Shown: one piece after another, positions 1-12,059 of the stretch
Numbering within the stretch: position 1 is the stretch's first letter
How the letters are laid out: each line of letters begins with the position of its first letter
Source of the DNA: Favolaschia claudopus
Taxonomy: Eukaryota; Basidiomycota; Agaricomycetes; Agaricales; Mycenaceae
Direction of reading: 5' to 3'
Assembly: GCA_037176885.1 (NCBI GenBank)
Contig: JAWWNJ010000046.1
Span: 1,488,001 to 1,552,000, forward strand
DNA length: 64,000 nt
Position numbers and translations under genes: made by a program
The notes under the pieces: model-generated
What the model saw: only the letters and a program-made list of their open reading frames with translations
Told to the model about the DNA's origin: nothing
Databases searched by the model: none

Positions 1-1
1 G

Positions 2-1441
2 TTATATCATCGCTATGAGAGTCTGGCCACGCAACGCCAACGGACATGGGACCGCATGTGTTTTGGCTTGAAGGACCTCTCAGACGTTCGGCAGCGTCTC
101 ATTTCGTGTACTACCTCGCTCACGAGTTTCATTGCGGCACTGATCAAGTAAGTCTCTCGCATGTGTACTACGAGATGGTCCTGATTGTCGTGCCCTCATT
201 TCAAGTGCTTCTACGGCACGCATCGAGAAAAGACTGATCAAAATGGTCACCGAAATTCAAGCTGGCATGCGTGAAAAATCTGTGGTAGCCAACTCAGACA
301 TCGCAGACACAATCGACTCGCCTGAATTTTGGCCCGAATTGCGGAAAGAACTCGATGATTTGGGCATTTCCGCCGTCGTCGCGGAGGAACGTCACGAATA
401 TATAATTGCATGGCTCAAGGATGCTGCGGCTAGTGGTATGCTTGATGAAAATGCTCGCATGGTGGGCAATGACGATGCGAGCACCATCTATCGGACTTCC
501 ATTGCAACCGGCGACGACGACAATAGTCGATCTTCTACTCCCGGCTTTGACGAAAGCGCCAGCATTCGTAGTTTGACACCAACCAACGACTCCGACGACC
601 GCTCTACTTCTTATCACAGCGCTCATAGCGACTTGAACCACATCTCAGAACATCACCTGGCTGTCCCTCGCCGCGAGGTCATAAGCATGAGTGCCTCCAG
701 CACTGCGTTCGATGCTGAGGTGCAACGCATGCGCGTGGATCGAAGCGTAGCCGACCTTCTCGCACCCTTAGCCGCCTCAACTGCGTACTCCCTTCCCCCA
801 CCCACATACAACCTGTCGCCATCTTCGGCCTCATTTTCCTCCTCCTCTCCGACCTTGGTCCGGTCTCCGCGTAGACGCACCTTTGGACTGGTCTCGAAGT
901 TGTTCCAAAAGCAGACCGCGATTGTACAAGCCGCCTCGGATGGGGACATCGACCGTGTCGCTCGGCTCCTCAGCATGGGTATGATTGGTTGGACTGCCTC
1001 AAGTTTTTGCATTGAAAACGGAATCCTTCAGGCATGGACGTGAACGCGGTCGACAGATGGGGTTGGAGCGCACTCTCGATGTGCGGTTACGGTGGGCACG
1101 CTGCGATTGCACGCTTGTTGCTAGATCATGGCGCCAAAATAGGTATGGGTGAGGCAAAGTTCCCTGTCTCGTTCTCAACATGTCAACAGATAATGTCGAT
1201 GTGGACAATGATACACCGATGTCGCTAGCAGAACAACGCGGGCATGCGGACGTAGTGATCATGCTGGAAGAGGAGGCGGCCATTCGACAATTGAGGGACA
1301 AAGAGGCGGCCCAGTAAGTTGTTAAGCTGCTGTGATGTGTCAATCTAACTGCTTTCAACCAGGTCCCGGACCCGCAGCAGCAGCAGTTCCAGCTCGCTGA
1401 CATTATCGAGCGCATTGTTCAGAACTAAATCGACTTCATAG
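2..1441 (+). CDS. Ankyrin-repeat protein, 5' end outside window
   Basis: Five exons fit: 2-147, 206-978, 1032-1142, 1190-1313 and 1363-1441, all with GT-AG borders and consistent phase. The first exon is already in frame at the window edge, so the true start lies upstream. The N-terminal part is helical (ending INASTARIEKRLIKM), resembling the coiled N-terminal regions of fungal ankyrin/STAND-type proteins. A Ser/Thr-rich linker follows (roughly 480-900). The C-terminal part has two or three ankyrin repeats: VARLLSMGMDVNAVDRWGWS, then GGHAAIARLLLDHGAKI, then DTPMSLAEQRGHADVVIML. The last exon gives a Ser-rich tail. Ankyrin repeats bind other proteins; the partner cannot be read from the sequence. 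The upstream part could carry a kinase, NACHT or lipase domain. Confidence 0.7.
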
Positions 1442-1794
1442 AGTTCGACTGAGGGATTTTTTTACCATTGGATTAGAATCGTTTCGTGGCTGTAGGCTTT
1501 CCCCTGCTTTCCCATTTATCATAGCTGTGATCATTTCAAGTTGTATCTTTGTATTCACTCACACGGATTGTTATACCTACAGTACTGTATTTTCTCCAAC
1601 TGAGACTGTTCAGATTGTGTGTACCGCATGGTTTTTGACCGAGAGAATTGACTGGCAGGACATGCGGTGCTAAGTAGACACATTTGTGGCACTTCCAACT
1701 ACAACCTGAATTACAACTCTCACCATGAAAAGCCATATTAAGCTTGGTATCTTCGCGGTTTCGCATCTCATACGCTTTCTGTCTTGCATCGCCG

Positions 1795-3412
1795 ATGCCC
1801 TCTGAAGCCTCCAGCGATAAACCTCACGTTTGCATCGTCGGAGCTGGCATTTCTGGACTTCGATGTGCTGATGTCCTTCTCTCTCGAGGTCTTCGAGTTA
1901 CCATCCTTGAAGCACGCGATAGAATAGGCGGAAGAGTCCGTTGGTTCTTGTCTTGCGCATTTCGAGCCCTGAACGACGATAAATAGATATGCCAGTCCGA
2001 TGCTCTAGGCTACACTGTGGACATGTAGGTCGCTATGCTCTCAATGACTCGAAAATTGTGCTCACACTCACAGTGGTCCGAACTGGATCCATGCCTGGAC
2101 GGACTCGGATGTTCCCCATCCTATCTTCAAACTCGCGACGGACACAAAAACTCCGGTGCATTACTGGAACAACAAGCAGCTCATCTTCGATGCGAACGGT
2201 AACGCGCTACCGCCTGAAGTGACAGAGCGGCTATCCACCCTCCTCTGGGAGATCATCGAGGATGCGTTTAGATACAGCGAAGTGGCACGGGAGAAAGATG
2301 GGGGAAAGTCGATCCCTGCTGATGAATCCCTCTACGATTTTGTTAAACGGGAAGCGGCCATGCGTCTGAGCGACCCCAGCGAAAAAGAAACACTGGCGCA
2401 GATGAGTGAAATGTTTGGCGCTTACGTTGGGGAGCCTGTTTGGAAACAGAGCCTGCGATTTGCTTGGATGGAGGAGTGTTGTGGTGGAGGTCAGTCGTCC
2501 CCCCGAAAAACAACAGTCATGCTCATAGGAATTACCCTGGCAGAGGAAATGTTCGTTGAGTCCAACTACTCGCAGATTCTGCAGCGTTGTGCAGCGCCTG
2601 CTCTTGCCGGAGCCAAGATCAGTCTAAACACATACGTCGAACATGTGTCGACGCCTGCGACTTCGGATGGCCAGGTCATTTTGTCCTTGGCTGATGGCTC
2701 TTCTCTGTCTTTTGACCACGTTGTCCTGTCGACGCCTCTAGGCTGGCTGAAGCGGCACCTTTCCGCCTTCTCTCCTCCCCTTCCGCCTCGAATCGCAAGT
2801 GCTGTTACCAATCTCGGGCTTTCTCAGCTGGAAAAGGTTTTCATCACCTTTCCTGCCGTATTCTGGACAGCCGATCCACAGGCGAACACCTTCCCCTGCT
2901 ATGCGAATTGGCTTTCACCGTCCTATGCGGGGGACACAAACCCGTCTGCCTGGCCGCAGGAGATCTGGGATCTCTCGACTTTCGCTCCGCCAAACAACCA
3001 CCCGACGCTTCTGTTCTACCTCTACGGCGATTGTTCGCGATACATTGTCAATCTCATCCATAGTAAACCTGCGGAAGAAAAATTCCGCCTGCTAGACGCC
3101 TTCTTTCGGTCTTACTACTCCAGACTTCCTGGCTTTGATTCCACCAGCGATGCGTGCCGCCCCGCCAACATCCTTGCGACCGAATGGCTGCGCGATGAAC
3201 TCAACGGGAACGCGAGCTACTGCAATTTTCCCGTCGGATCAGAATCGGCGGACGAAGATGTTTTGGCTTTCAGGATGGGGTGCGCAGACAGGAAACTCTG
3301 GTTCTGCGGAGAGCATGCGGCGCCGTTTGACGAGTGCGGGACTGTAGCTGGTGCTTACTTGAGTGGGCAGGCTGCGGCGGAGAAAGTTATGGACGCGTGC
3401 ACTGGAAGGTGA
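1795..3412 (+). CDS. FAD-dependent amine oxidase (polyamine oxidase family)
   Basis: The N-terminus carries the dinucleotide-binding motif [20 protein letters not shown] followed by EARDRIGG, typical of flavin amine oxidases (polyamine oxidase/LSD1/MAO superfamily). Removing an intron at about 2029-2090 restores [10 protein letters not shown], the family's substrate-channel motif; a further intron ends near 1995, and one in-frame intron sits near 2491-2541 before [13 protein letters not shown]. The C-terminal FAD-contact region is [21 protein letters not shown]. The enzyme is expected to oxidise polyamines or related amines with O2, giving an aldehyde and H2O2. The Met at 1795 is chosen because it directly precedes the FAD fold; an upstream Met at 1744 in the same frame would add 17 residues. 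No signal peptide is obvious. The exact substrate is not deducible. Confidence 0.85.
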
Positions 3413-4349
3413 AAGGCAGACCGGGAATGCAAATTTGTTCGTTGTACGCCTTATTGTGGACACAGAGGAGAGCTGATTGACGAAAGTTGCTGCCGCCGAT
3501 CCGCCGGCTTTGGCTTACTGTTCGAGCTCGCTTTAACCTCACTCTGATTTCTGGGCTACCCACCCACATTTTCTAGTAATCGCAGCGAAATTTATGGCAG
3601 TGCGGCGCGGTACACAATCCATCTTGCGTCAGCGGCCCTATGCATTGCTTGCCAGTATCAGGCGTGTCGCAACACTAACGACATGTTCTCCTTCGGTGTT
3701 GGCTCAACCTCAGTTTTGCTGGTGTCTCTTGATAGCTGGACCTGTCGCTTGTCGTTTCCCTCAATCCGACACGAACAGCCAAAAGTTCACCCGGCGTCGC
3801 CGACGTCGGAACATGTTCCTCATACAAATTGTATGACAATTTTAGAGTCATGTAGAACGAAAATCGCGCTACCCGTGCCTGCCGTGCCCCGTCGGGTCAC
3901 TCCCCAATACCTAAGACTATCTTTATCTGAGATCTGAGGGGCTCAATATTGTGCGTTTAATGTTGGTTCAATGCGAGTACTTGTTGAGTAAATTTGCAAG
4001 AAAAAATTGTTTCGGTCGTTGAACAGTGTTCGGAACACGGTGATTTACGCTTACTTCCAACCACGATGAGACCGCCGTCTTGCATCACAACTTCGATACG
4101 TCTAGCTGCCGCTTCTCAACGGCTGCGGACCGTCCCTGGTCACAAAGTATTGCATCGCCCTCGCCAGAATATTCATGTAGGCGCGGCAATCGGGGGCCTG
4201 AGGCTGATCGGCAGACAATGTGAGTGTGGTCTGTAAGTGCACCTTTGTCCCGAGCGGTGCCAAGTCACTGGATCTATTGTAATCTACATAAAACGCGTCT
4301 TTCTTTCCTTCTTGCCCAGCAGATCCCCTCTTGTATCTCTTCTTCCACC
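3413..4349. other. Intergenic, no gene seen
   Basis: About 0.94 kb between the amine oxidase stop and the peroxiredoxin start. Short open frames occur on both strands, but none has recognisable domains or a credible exon chain. The last part is the 5' leader and promoter of the peroxiredoxin gene, with a pyrimidine-rich stretch just before a good CACC-ATG context. Confidence 0.5.
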
Positions 4350-5115
4350 ATGACTTCCTCCATTTCTGAAGCCCTTCGTACCATCCATTCAGTTGCGACC
4401 TCTGCTATCACCCCCGGCCACGTCGAAACTATCACCCCTGGGTCTACTCTGCCTACCGTTCCTGTCAAGGAGGGTGCGGCGGACAAGCCCGCGCCGTTCC
4501 AGTTCCCTACAGGAAAGCACATCATTGTTGGTCGCCCTCCGTTCCGCTGGTATGCAGGTTTGTTCTGAGCGATTCGTAGGTTGGCGTTCCCGGCGCGTTC
4601 ACTGGCACATGCCACGCTCAGATCCCCGGCTACATAAAGTCTTTCGACGCCTTCAAAGCTAAAGGCGTCGAGCAAATCGCTGTTGTCGCCGTCAATGACG
4701 TCTTCGTCCTCAAGTGCGCGTCATCTTTGCATGAATAACTCCTGCATTCTGAATATTTTGTAGAGCTTGGAAAGAGAACCTCGCCCCAGAAGGGACGCGT
4801 ACGTTGCATTTCAAGTCAATGGCCTGTACATGTACTCACTTGTTTTATTTTGTAGCGGTTCGTTTCATCTCGGACGATAGCGGCGCCTTTTCAACTGCTC
4901 TCGGGCTGCTCTTCGACGCTTCTCCTTTATTGGGTAGTCCGCGCTCCAAGGTATGTATATTGAACGCGTACACGTCCCATCTGGTTTATCTGACTCGAGG
5001 ATAGCGCTTCGTGATCGTGGCCAACGGGGACCAGGTCGAAACAATTGCTGTGGAAGAAATACCCAGCCAACTCACTGTCACCGACGCCAAGACGATTCTT
5101 GCGCAGCTTGGGTGA
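4350..5115 (+). CDS. Type II peroxiredoxin (Prx5/PMP20, allergen-type)
   Basis: Splicing four short introns gives a protein of about 170-180 residues, the normal family size. Exon 2 carries VGVPGAFTGTCHAQIPGYI, which holds the peroxidatic Cys in the FTxTC context of Prx5/PMP20 (AhpE/Prx II) enzymes. Downstream are VAVNDVFVLKAW, RFISDDSGAFSTALGLLFD and RFVIVANGDQVETIAVEE, in the usual order, ending ILAQLG. It reduces H2O2 and alkyl hydroperoxides using thioredoxin or glutathione; cytosolic, peroxisomal and mitochondrial forms exist. No C-terminal SKL peroxisomal signal is present. The start has a strong CACCATG context. The first intron seems to use a weak donor (GTTGGT), which should be confirmed by RNA data. 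The gene converges on the proteasome gene 178 bp away. Confidence 0.88.
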
Positions 5116-5292
5116 CGCAAAACGCGCCAATCACGCAACGAGCACACAGATTGAACACTGGATGCGTACGATACAAAAAATATACGTGTATGGCTCGAAG
5201 GAATCACTTGCCTGAACTATTCGGTCGCAAGAGCAACCTTTGTGGCCCAAAACATGTAATCGGCAAAATTTGGCATTTTCAGTACAAATTTA

Positions 5293-6322
5293 CTACTGCG
5301 TCTGAGCACCATAGCCGCGTATACCCTCAGCAAACGACCACGATGTCTCCAATTTCCGCGAATCAGAGATGTGAACTCCTTTCGCCGTTACAGTTGCAAT
5401 TTGGTACTAGAAGGTTCTCAGTGAATATCGGCGAGAGATACAGGCAATGAAGTGGTCTTACTTTGTCGAGACTGCGAGCATCGCGGTAGAAAAGTACTGT
5501 CATACTTTGTTCAATAATCTTGCGTGCCTCGTCCTCAGTTAACGTGTCTTCCTTCCCTTCGACCGCGCTTCGGAGCAGAGGTTGTGCGATGTGCGCGCCA
5601 TAACCTGTAGCTAGAGTCGAAGCTGAATATGTCGTCCCCAGCAGGTCGACATATGCCAAGAAACTACACGGGACCAAAGGTTAATGAATACATTCAACAA
5701 TAACCAGACAACTGTCAACCTACCGTTTACCATCCTTGAACCCGCCCACAAGCAGCGAATTCCACAGCGGGTTCATCTTAGATCGGCGCGCGTACATGAG
5801 CTCGGAGAGATAATTGTGGACCTCTGCAGGACCGAGCGTGTTCCCATCACCAGCAGCAAATTCGTCGATCATGAGGTCGTCGAGGATACCCTGAATGTAC
5901 TGGAAATCACTCATGTCACCACCGGCGCCCAGAACAGTATGTTCGCCAACGGGAACCAAGCGCTGAATATCGCGGAAGCGCGCTAGGGAGCCGTAGGATG
6001 CTGCACGCAATCGAAAATGGTTTTTGAGTGAATGATTATTGGCATAACGAGGCTAACGGCGCACCAAGGTTGTCGGCAGCCATCATAACGCCGTCTTTGA
6101 ATTTGATAGCAAGTACGCTGGTACCGGTGACGATCGGCTGTTGTGTATGTTGAATGCCAGCTGCAAAAACGTCCTTTGGAACATGGGTTGGCCGTTGTTG
6201 GATGGGGAACGTGGCATATGAATCTATTGCATCATTTCGCTAGATATTGTATGAGTATTGTTCCCCTTGTGCGTCGTTGTCGAGCTCACAGGGCGGCCCC
6301 AGTTTAGAGGAAAGTGGTCCAT
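5293..6322 (-). CDS. PRE4: 20S proteasome subunit beta-7 (Pre4/PSMB4)
   Basis: The reverse strand reads MDHFPLNWGRP at the start, then IVTGTSVLAIKFKDGVMMAADNLG, SYGSLARFRDIQRLVPVG, YARRSKMNPLWNSLLVGG, FLAYVDLLGTTYSASTLATG, GAHIAQPLLRSAVEGK, MTVLFYRDARSLDK and, in the last exon, YQIATVTAKGVHISD. These match eukaryotic proteasome beta-7 subunits from the propeptide through the SKMNPLWN region to the C-terminal tail ending GYGAQTQ. It forms part of the inner beta ring of the 20S core in cytosol and nucleus; this subunit type is a non-proteolytic structural member. Several introns of about 50-60 bp split it. The identity is secure; small exon borders near 6010-6240 were not checked base by base. 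Confidence 0.93.
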
Positions 6323-6654
6323 GACAGTAAGAGGGAACGCGTATGTGCGTGATGTGACTGACGCGTGACAACGCTTGTGCTGCTTGCGCGTTGTCCGCAT
6401 ACTTAATTTACACCAAAAGATTTCATCTTATTTTCGGTGAAAATACCAGAGACTTCATTAGGTACAGCCGCAGCATTCACTTCAAACATATCCATACATC
6501 GCGGCGAGCTGCAGATGGGAGGGTTGTACTGTATTCCGGGTGACCACTGGTCCATCGCGCGGGCTAATTTGTTCGGCGTTCGGAACGTTGTCCACACGAA
6601 GAAGCTTCGCGTGCTTGTTCCTCGGAAGAATTAAAGCTGCGAATCGCGTCGAGG

Positions 6655-8715
6655 CTACGTATCTTCATTCTCATCCAGCTCCCCATCCTCGAGACTGGCA
6701 GAGGAAGCGTCCCGCAAAAGCTTTTTTGGCGCCGGGACGTGCGATGAATGTTGCATAGCTCGAGGAGCAGGTGGTGGCACGACTGAAAAACCAATCAGCA
6801 CGCGTTTACCTGTAGGGAGTAGAGTGTATGTATATCTACCTCGACGACCCGTAGATTGGTATCCATGAGAAGGTGTTGACGATGCCCAAAAGGCGACAGG
6901 TTTCCGAGGAAGAGCATGCACGACATTCGCGCCAGTCTTCTGTTTCTTCGGTGTGCTGTGAGTGTCACCAGTGTCGTTGTCCCCTTTCCTTTTCTTGTCC
7001 TCAGCCTTGTGTGAAGCTTTCCAGGACAGGGCCAGCTGAGGTACACCGCCGTCGATCGAGAAAGCGGGGGGCTGGCCAGGGCGAAGAGGCTGCCCACCAT
7101 TTCCCAGAAGGTCGAAGACACCTTGTTGAATGGCCAGGTAAACAACGGCGACTTTGGCGTCATTCTTCGTGCGATTGTCAACTGGGACCTCGTAACGCAC
7201 AAGACTGGCTGAGGCATCTCGACTTGGTGGCTTGACATGAACCTCCAGTTTACAGCCGTGCACTGCGAATTATCAGCAGATGATTTAAATCAGATATCAT
7301 TGCGTTCTCACCATGGCCTTCAGTAGCGAACTCGAAGCGTGGTGTAGTCTTACTAACTCTCTGCGTCTCCTGGGCAAGTACGGGGAGATATTTCTGCACA
7401 AACTGGCGTATTTCTGGCGTGATGCGAACCTCCAGATCCAGACCAACCTCTCGTATCCATTTGCCGCCACCGAGCGAGAGAGCAAGCAACGTGACGGCCG
7501 ATTTGACTTCTTTGTAGCTGAGGAACTGAGGCTCGACAAGGTAGGTGCGGCATGTTCCAGGGCGGTTTAGTCGAAGTACACATCCATGTAGGGGCCGGAG
7601 AGCGCCGCCTTGTAATGCGTAATAATCGGCACTGAAGCGTGCTCCCTGAGCATTGGTAACTCGGAGAATATTGCCTAACCATCTCGTGGCGTCAATTTCA
7701 GCAGCGGTTTTATTATCAAATGCCTCTTCATGAGGTCTAGGGAGCAACTCGTAGAAAGATTGCAGGTCGAGAGGAGCTTCTGTTGAATTAGATTGCTGGA
7801 TAGGAATGGTATTATCGGACTGAGGTGTTGCTTGACCATTGCCGTGCTTTATAAACTCCAAGACACCTTCAGTGATCGCAAGGTCCGCACATTGTTTCAT
7901 CGCATCAGAGGAGGAATTAAAGCTGGGCTCGGATGAGTAAACATGATAACAGTGCAAAGCCAGCTGTATTTTCAATGCTGCACCCCATTCTTGAACGATT
8001 TAAGAATTCAAATGAGAGGAAGAAAAGATGCCTACTGTTTGACGGGGTAGAGAACGAGAACCAACTAGGCTCGACTCTATCCCCACGCCATATTCGACAG
8101 CAGGCTTCAATTTCGGCGACGGATGTGATGTTCAGCGACTGTAAAATTTGCTCTGGTTCCGAAGCGGAAGGCAAGCGATGAACTTCCAAGGGTGCAAGAA
8201 GGACGCCCTTTTTCGCCTTCAGCTCATCGGGGTCACCATGAGCGATGAAATCCATTGCACCGAGCTCAGTAGCTATGGTGGCTGCCTGAAGCTTTGCGTC
8301 AACCATGCGTCGATGTTTAGGCTCCGTCTTGTAAGACCTAGTAGAGCCATCCGGCCGCGTGATCGTAAGAATACACTGTCTTTCTGAGGTGCAATCAGTG
8401 CAAATCTATTTGGAACGGAGGGGCATCACTATCGGGAGCTTCTTCCAGAAACTCGAATTTCAGACTGTTGCTTAAATGACCGAACTGGCGAATGCAAGCA
8501 TCTTGGAGTCGGACAAGAGGTGAAGCAGATGTTGTTATAGCTCCAGGAGCAACGTCGGCAGAAATATTGAAGGCAGGAGATGCATTGGACAACGGGTTGT
8601 TTCGACTACTGACGACCGACCGTTCCGGCTTCAGAGACAGAAAATCGTGGATAGATAGCGCGCCGATTGCTGATAAATTTTGTGAAACACGTTCGAAAGG
8701 GTTCAAAGACGCCAT
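6655..8715 (-). CDS. Protein with tandem dsRNA-binding-domain-like repeats
   Basis: The chain starts MASLNPFERVSQNLSAIG and ends SASLEDGELDENEDT. An intron of about 46 bp near 8395-8440 joins EEAPD to KRQCILTITRPDGSTRSYKT, followed by RRMVDAKLQAATIATELGAM. Similar beta-strand plus final-helix segments recur twice: IQLALHCYHVYSSEP with AMKQCADLAITEGVLEFI, and CKLEVHVKPPSRD with NRTKNDAKVAVVYLAIQQGV. This spacing and the Lys/Ala-rich last helix recall degenerate double-stranded RNA-binding domains. A basic segment near the C-terminus (KAEDKKRKG, TPKKQKT) could be a nuclear localisation signal. No catalytic domain is seen. No named family was recognised; the dsRBD reading is inference from pattern alone. 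An RNA-binding adaptor role is possible but unproven. Confidence 0.65.
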
Positions 8716-9641
8716 CTAATCAGCTAAGTCCGTTGCGAAACAGCATGGTGTGTAGAGGGTTTGGTAGAGGCGGAGAGTGAGCCTTGTGACCAACGTCACA
8801 GCTCAACTGTCTCTATTGAACTGTCTTCCTGACAACGAATTTCTCTTTGGCAGTTGACCTCGACCACAAACGCTTTTGTTTTGAACGTCCCCCACCGAGT
8901 CTCCTCGATCTATGAACGTTATACCGACATCGACAGGAGTTCCGCAGCCACGGCGACGAGCGGAATCCATCTGGGTCTCCGGTTTTAGGTGGTTGCGCGT
9001 ATCACTCTTCGTTTGAGAAAACAGCATGGTGCTTGCCACTTGGCCTTATATCGGGGTGCCGCACTTGCTCTCTAGCTGGCTCTATGCGATGCGATGCGCG
9101 CTGCTTTACTGTGATACTATACTGGAACGGCCAACACTGTGGTTGGCACTTTTTTCTTTCGGAACTGCCAACTGCAGATTGCTGGAGCAAAAAGACGCGA
9201 AAATGGTTCTTACTGGCGGATTCTGCCCTGATCGAGAAGAAGTTTCACGCAAGTTTCACCTATGTATCTACGCTGCCATTGCGGTGTATCCGCCTCCGTT
9301 GCTTGCTCCGTTCATGTACCTCTGGCGTCATGCTCAAGCCTCTGGCTCCTCGTGGCAGTTTTGTGGCCATCCGATCCGCCCTCCGTTTCGTCAGGGTCAA
9401 GTCAACACCGCAATGGCGCGACCATCTGCGACCACCTGTAACCACTTCCGGTCCAGCGTGGCCGATCACACAAACAATGATCCCCATTGATGTTGTTCTG
9501 TGGAACTGTCTGGCAGTTGTCTGGCCTTGGCGAGCGTGTACTTAAACTCGTGTACCACCATGGACATCCCCCGATTGAATCCCCTTTTTTCTTTCTCCGT
9601 CAGCTTTTTATTTCTTTTCTCTTTTGCTTTTTTATTTCTTG
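8716..9641. other. Intergenic, divergent promoter region
   Basis: The dsRBD-like gene runs left and the proline-rich protein gene runs right from this stretch. Open frames at 9026-9545 on the plus strand overlap each other and contain no recognisable domain or Kozak-like start, so they are treated as chance. The last 50 bp are strongly T-rich, as often seen just upstream of fungal starts. Confidence 0.45.
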
Positions 9642-10610
9642 ATGGGGCGTTGGACGGTAGCTGAGTGGCTGGCCCAGACAGAGGTACGTCGTGCGCGTCA
9701 CCCTTATGAAGTTCGCTGCTGAATGTTGCTCAGGCGGAGGATTATTTGGGTGGGACCACATCATTGAGGCGTGAAGGACGCATGGTCCGGGACATTGAGC
9801 CTGAATTAGGGAGAAGTGAGTCTGACGACTCGAAGGATGGAAAGGAAGAGGGCCGTCATGGTGAGTGGCTCTTAACTGGGTCTGATCAGAACATTCATGT
9901 CGCATGCTCTAGGAAAACACCTTCCTCCTTCTCCCAATGCCTTGACGAACGCATATGACGAACCCCCCACTCCCCCTCCGAAAACATATCTCTCAGGAGT
10001 GCACTCATGGAGTGGTGCACCACGGCTATCGGCCGACGAAGAAGATTCTGGTCGTTCTTCTGGTGGTACCAAAGGCGGCCGTCGCACGCGGGGCAAGCGG
10101 GGAAAATCAAGCCGCAACAATTCGGTTAAAACCATGCAAAACGGCGATCCCATATATGTTGACTGTCGGCCCGAAGTTGTTGTGGAGAGTCCTAGCGAGT
10201 CTCGCCCGCGTTCACAGCCTGCACGTCGACCTCGCGAATTCTTTTCCCGGTCTACACCGCCGAAATCGAAATTCCGGATGACGGACGGCTACACCTTCAA
10301 TGGTCAAGCCCTGGAGATCCTCGTATCTACGCAGGTCACGGCCACACAAAGTGCGCATGATGCAGGTCGCCCCCGCGTTTTCTATCCTCGATCATCGTCG
10401 TTACCCTCCGCTATGAATAATTTAACGCCTCCACCCCCGCTTCCGCCCAAGGATACGCCGCAAGCACGAACTCATCGTGCTCTGCCTGCTCCGCCTCTGG
10501 CCAATGAGCCTAAAGCCTCGACAAACAGCAAATCTACGACCACTGATGAAGTCGCGTCGAACGGTGCCCGGCGACTCCGCCCATTGCCTGTACCGCGACC
10601 TCCGTCATGA
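9642..10610 (+). CDS. Proline-rich disordered protein, unknown function
   Basis: Three exons fit well: MGRWTVAEWLAQTE, intron with GTACGT donor at 9684, AEDYLGGTTSLRREGRMVRD up to about 9860, intron with GTGAGT donor, then GKHLPPSPNALTNAYDEPP to the stop. The product is about 300 residues, rich in Pro, Ser and Arg. It has a basic cluster (GGRRTRGKRGKSSRNN), a short ordered-looking segment (FRMTDGYTFNGQALEILVS) and several PxxP motifs (PPPPLPPKDTP, RPLPVPRPPS) of the SH3-ligand type. No family was recognised. A scaffold or adaptor role is possible from the PxxP motifs only. The start codon is the first Met of the exon chain, after a T-rich leader. Confidence 0.6.
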
Positions 10611-10808
10611 TCTCGTCTTGTTACTTGTCTGCGGCGCTGTCTCTCGCCTGTTTGCTTTCCCCAACGGAATCCGTTGTTTGCCATTCTTTTGCGATCTTTA
10701 CATTATTTTGTCCGTAATTTTTCCACGAATTACATTACTGGGGTTTCTACACGAGCTCAATGGCAACATACCGAGATTCCCTGTACTTCATCCCACTCGA
10801 AGCAGAGG

Positions 10809-12059
10809 TCATTCCGGTCCCAGGAAATAGTCGGGGAAGGCGAGCTCGACCTTCTCAATCAAGGGGACGACGATGCTTTGCCCTGCCGTGATACAGCCAA
10901 GCGAGATACGACCATTGCCGTAGTAAGAGGCATTGACCAGGCAGTCCCTGATATATCTCAGTTTGGATCGAATATCCGACACCGAACCGCGAGTAGATGC
11001 ACTGGCCCACAGCTTCTTCCACTCCGGAATGCATTTGGAATCATGTTGTTGACAGCCGCTGTGAGCAGGTAGCGACGGGAGGGAAAGAAGTAGATTCTGC
11101 CAGGCATTGGACAGGGCCCAGGATCCTCGCATGATACGTTGTACGTGCCTTTCCTCCAACTCTTGCAACGGGAAGTTGACCTGCGGAAAGGTCGCGTGTC
11201 TCGATTCATGGTCAGCGACTGTGAGGCGAGCATAGTATAGCTGCCCAAGAAATGTGCGAAGTTTGTTGTCCTCCGCAAATTCAAAGGCGGTGGAAAATGC
11301 CGACAGAGGCAGCTCTGAAGTGAGGCGAGTGATCCAAGAGTTGGTGACAAGGAGCTGGAGAGCCGTTTCGTCGTACAAGACGAAAAGGCGTAGTAGAATC
11401 GAGAGTAAATGGTCAGGACAGTGGATGAGGTAGGACTTTTCATTGTCCCATAGACAGATGTCATGGTCGCATTTTCGACGAATTGCGTTCATGGACCACG
11501 ACTGTATAGTGGCTAGTTGATATTTATGTGAGATGAATGCGAGGTCGGTCAACAGTTCGATGGAGTTCCCCTCCGTCTGCTCTGGTGTGAGCGAATTCGA
11601 CCTTCAATAATATTAGCATGTCCCATCGAGTTACAGGGTGGCGCACAGTGCGTATAGAGCCCAACAAAGTGCTCGAAAGTGTTCTGCTGTGTCTCTAGCA
11701 AGAATAATGGGATTTTCGTCTGTTAACCCTGAAGCCGAATTCAGCTGGAGCATGGATTGAAAGGCCAAGAAATCCGGTTCAAAGAGCGAACGATGGATCT
11801 AGATGTACGTTGTCATTCATCCGAGACGGTATTCTGCTGAACATACGGAGAAAAGCGTGTTTCCTACGCGTATCTTGCAGTCACCATTCACTTGGTAGTA
11901 CTTCGGGTCGCGGGCCACGCTTATACTCGGAATGTCGGTGAGACCAGTAAGAGCGAGAGCAATTTCGTTGTCGAAAGAGTCAGTCCTTGGTCGCTTCTTG
12001 GTGCGAGTCTGAGCGAGCGATTGAGAAGAAGGATCACTCTGCATGTTGTTTCGAAACAA
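10809..12059 (-). CDS. BTB/POZ domain protein of agaricomycete type
   Basis: After a short basic N-terminus (TRTKKRPRTDSFD), the protein reads DPKYYQVNGDCKIRVGNTLFS, then across an intron (GTATGT donor) IHRSLFEPDFLAFQSML and DENPIILARDTAEHFRALCW. This is the pattern of the large family of fungal BTB proteins in which the BTB core is followed by a long helical region. That region is present here (ISHKYQLATIQSWSMNAI, LRTFLGQLYYARL and so on), ending AFPDYFLGPE. BTB domains dimerise and can link substrates to Cullin-3 ligases, but many fungal paralogues have no known role. Met 12059 or Met 12044 could be the start. Introns are short. A BTB domain also closes the sacsin-like gene at 34.9 kb, but the proteins are otherwise unlike. 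Confidence 0.75.

Noticed and set aside
9026..9545. Overlapping plus-strand frames of 154 and 170 codons
   Set aside because: Two frames overlap in different phases, residues are random-looking (many Cys/Trp), and no splice-linked exons or family features were found.
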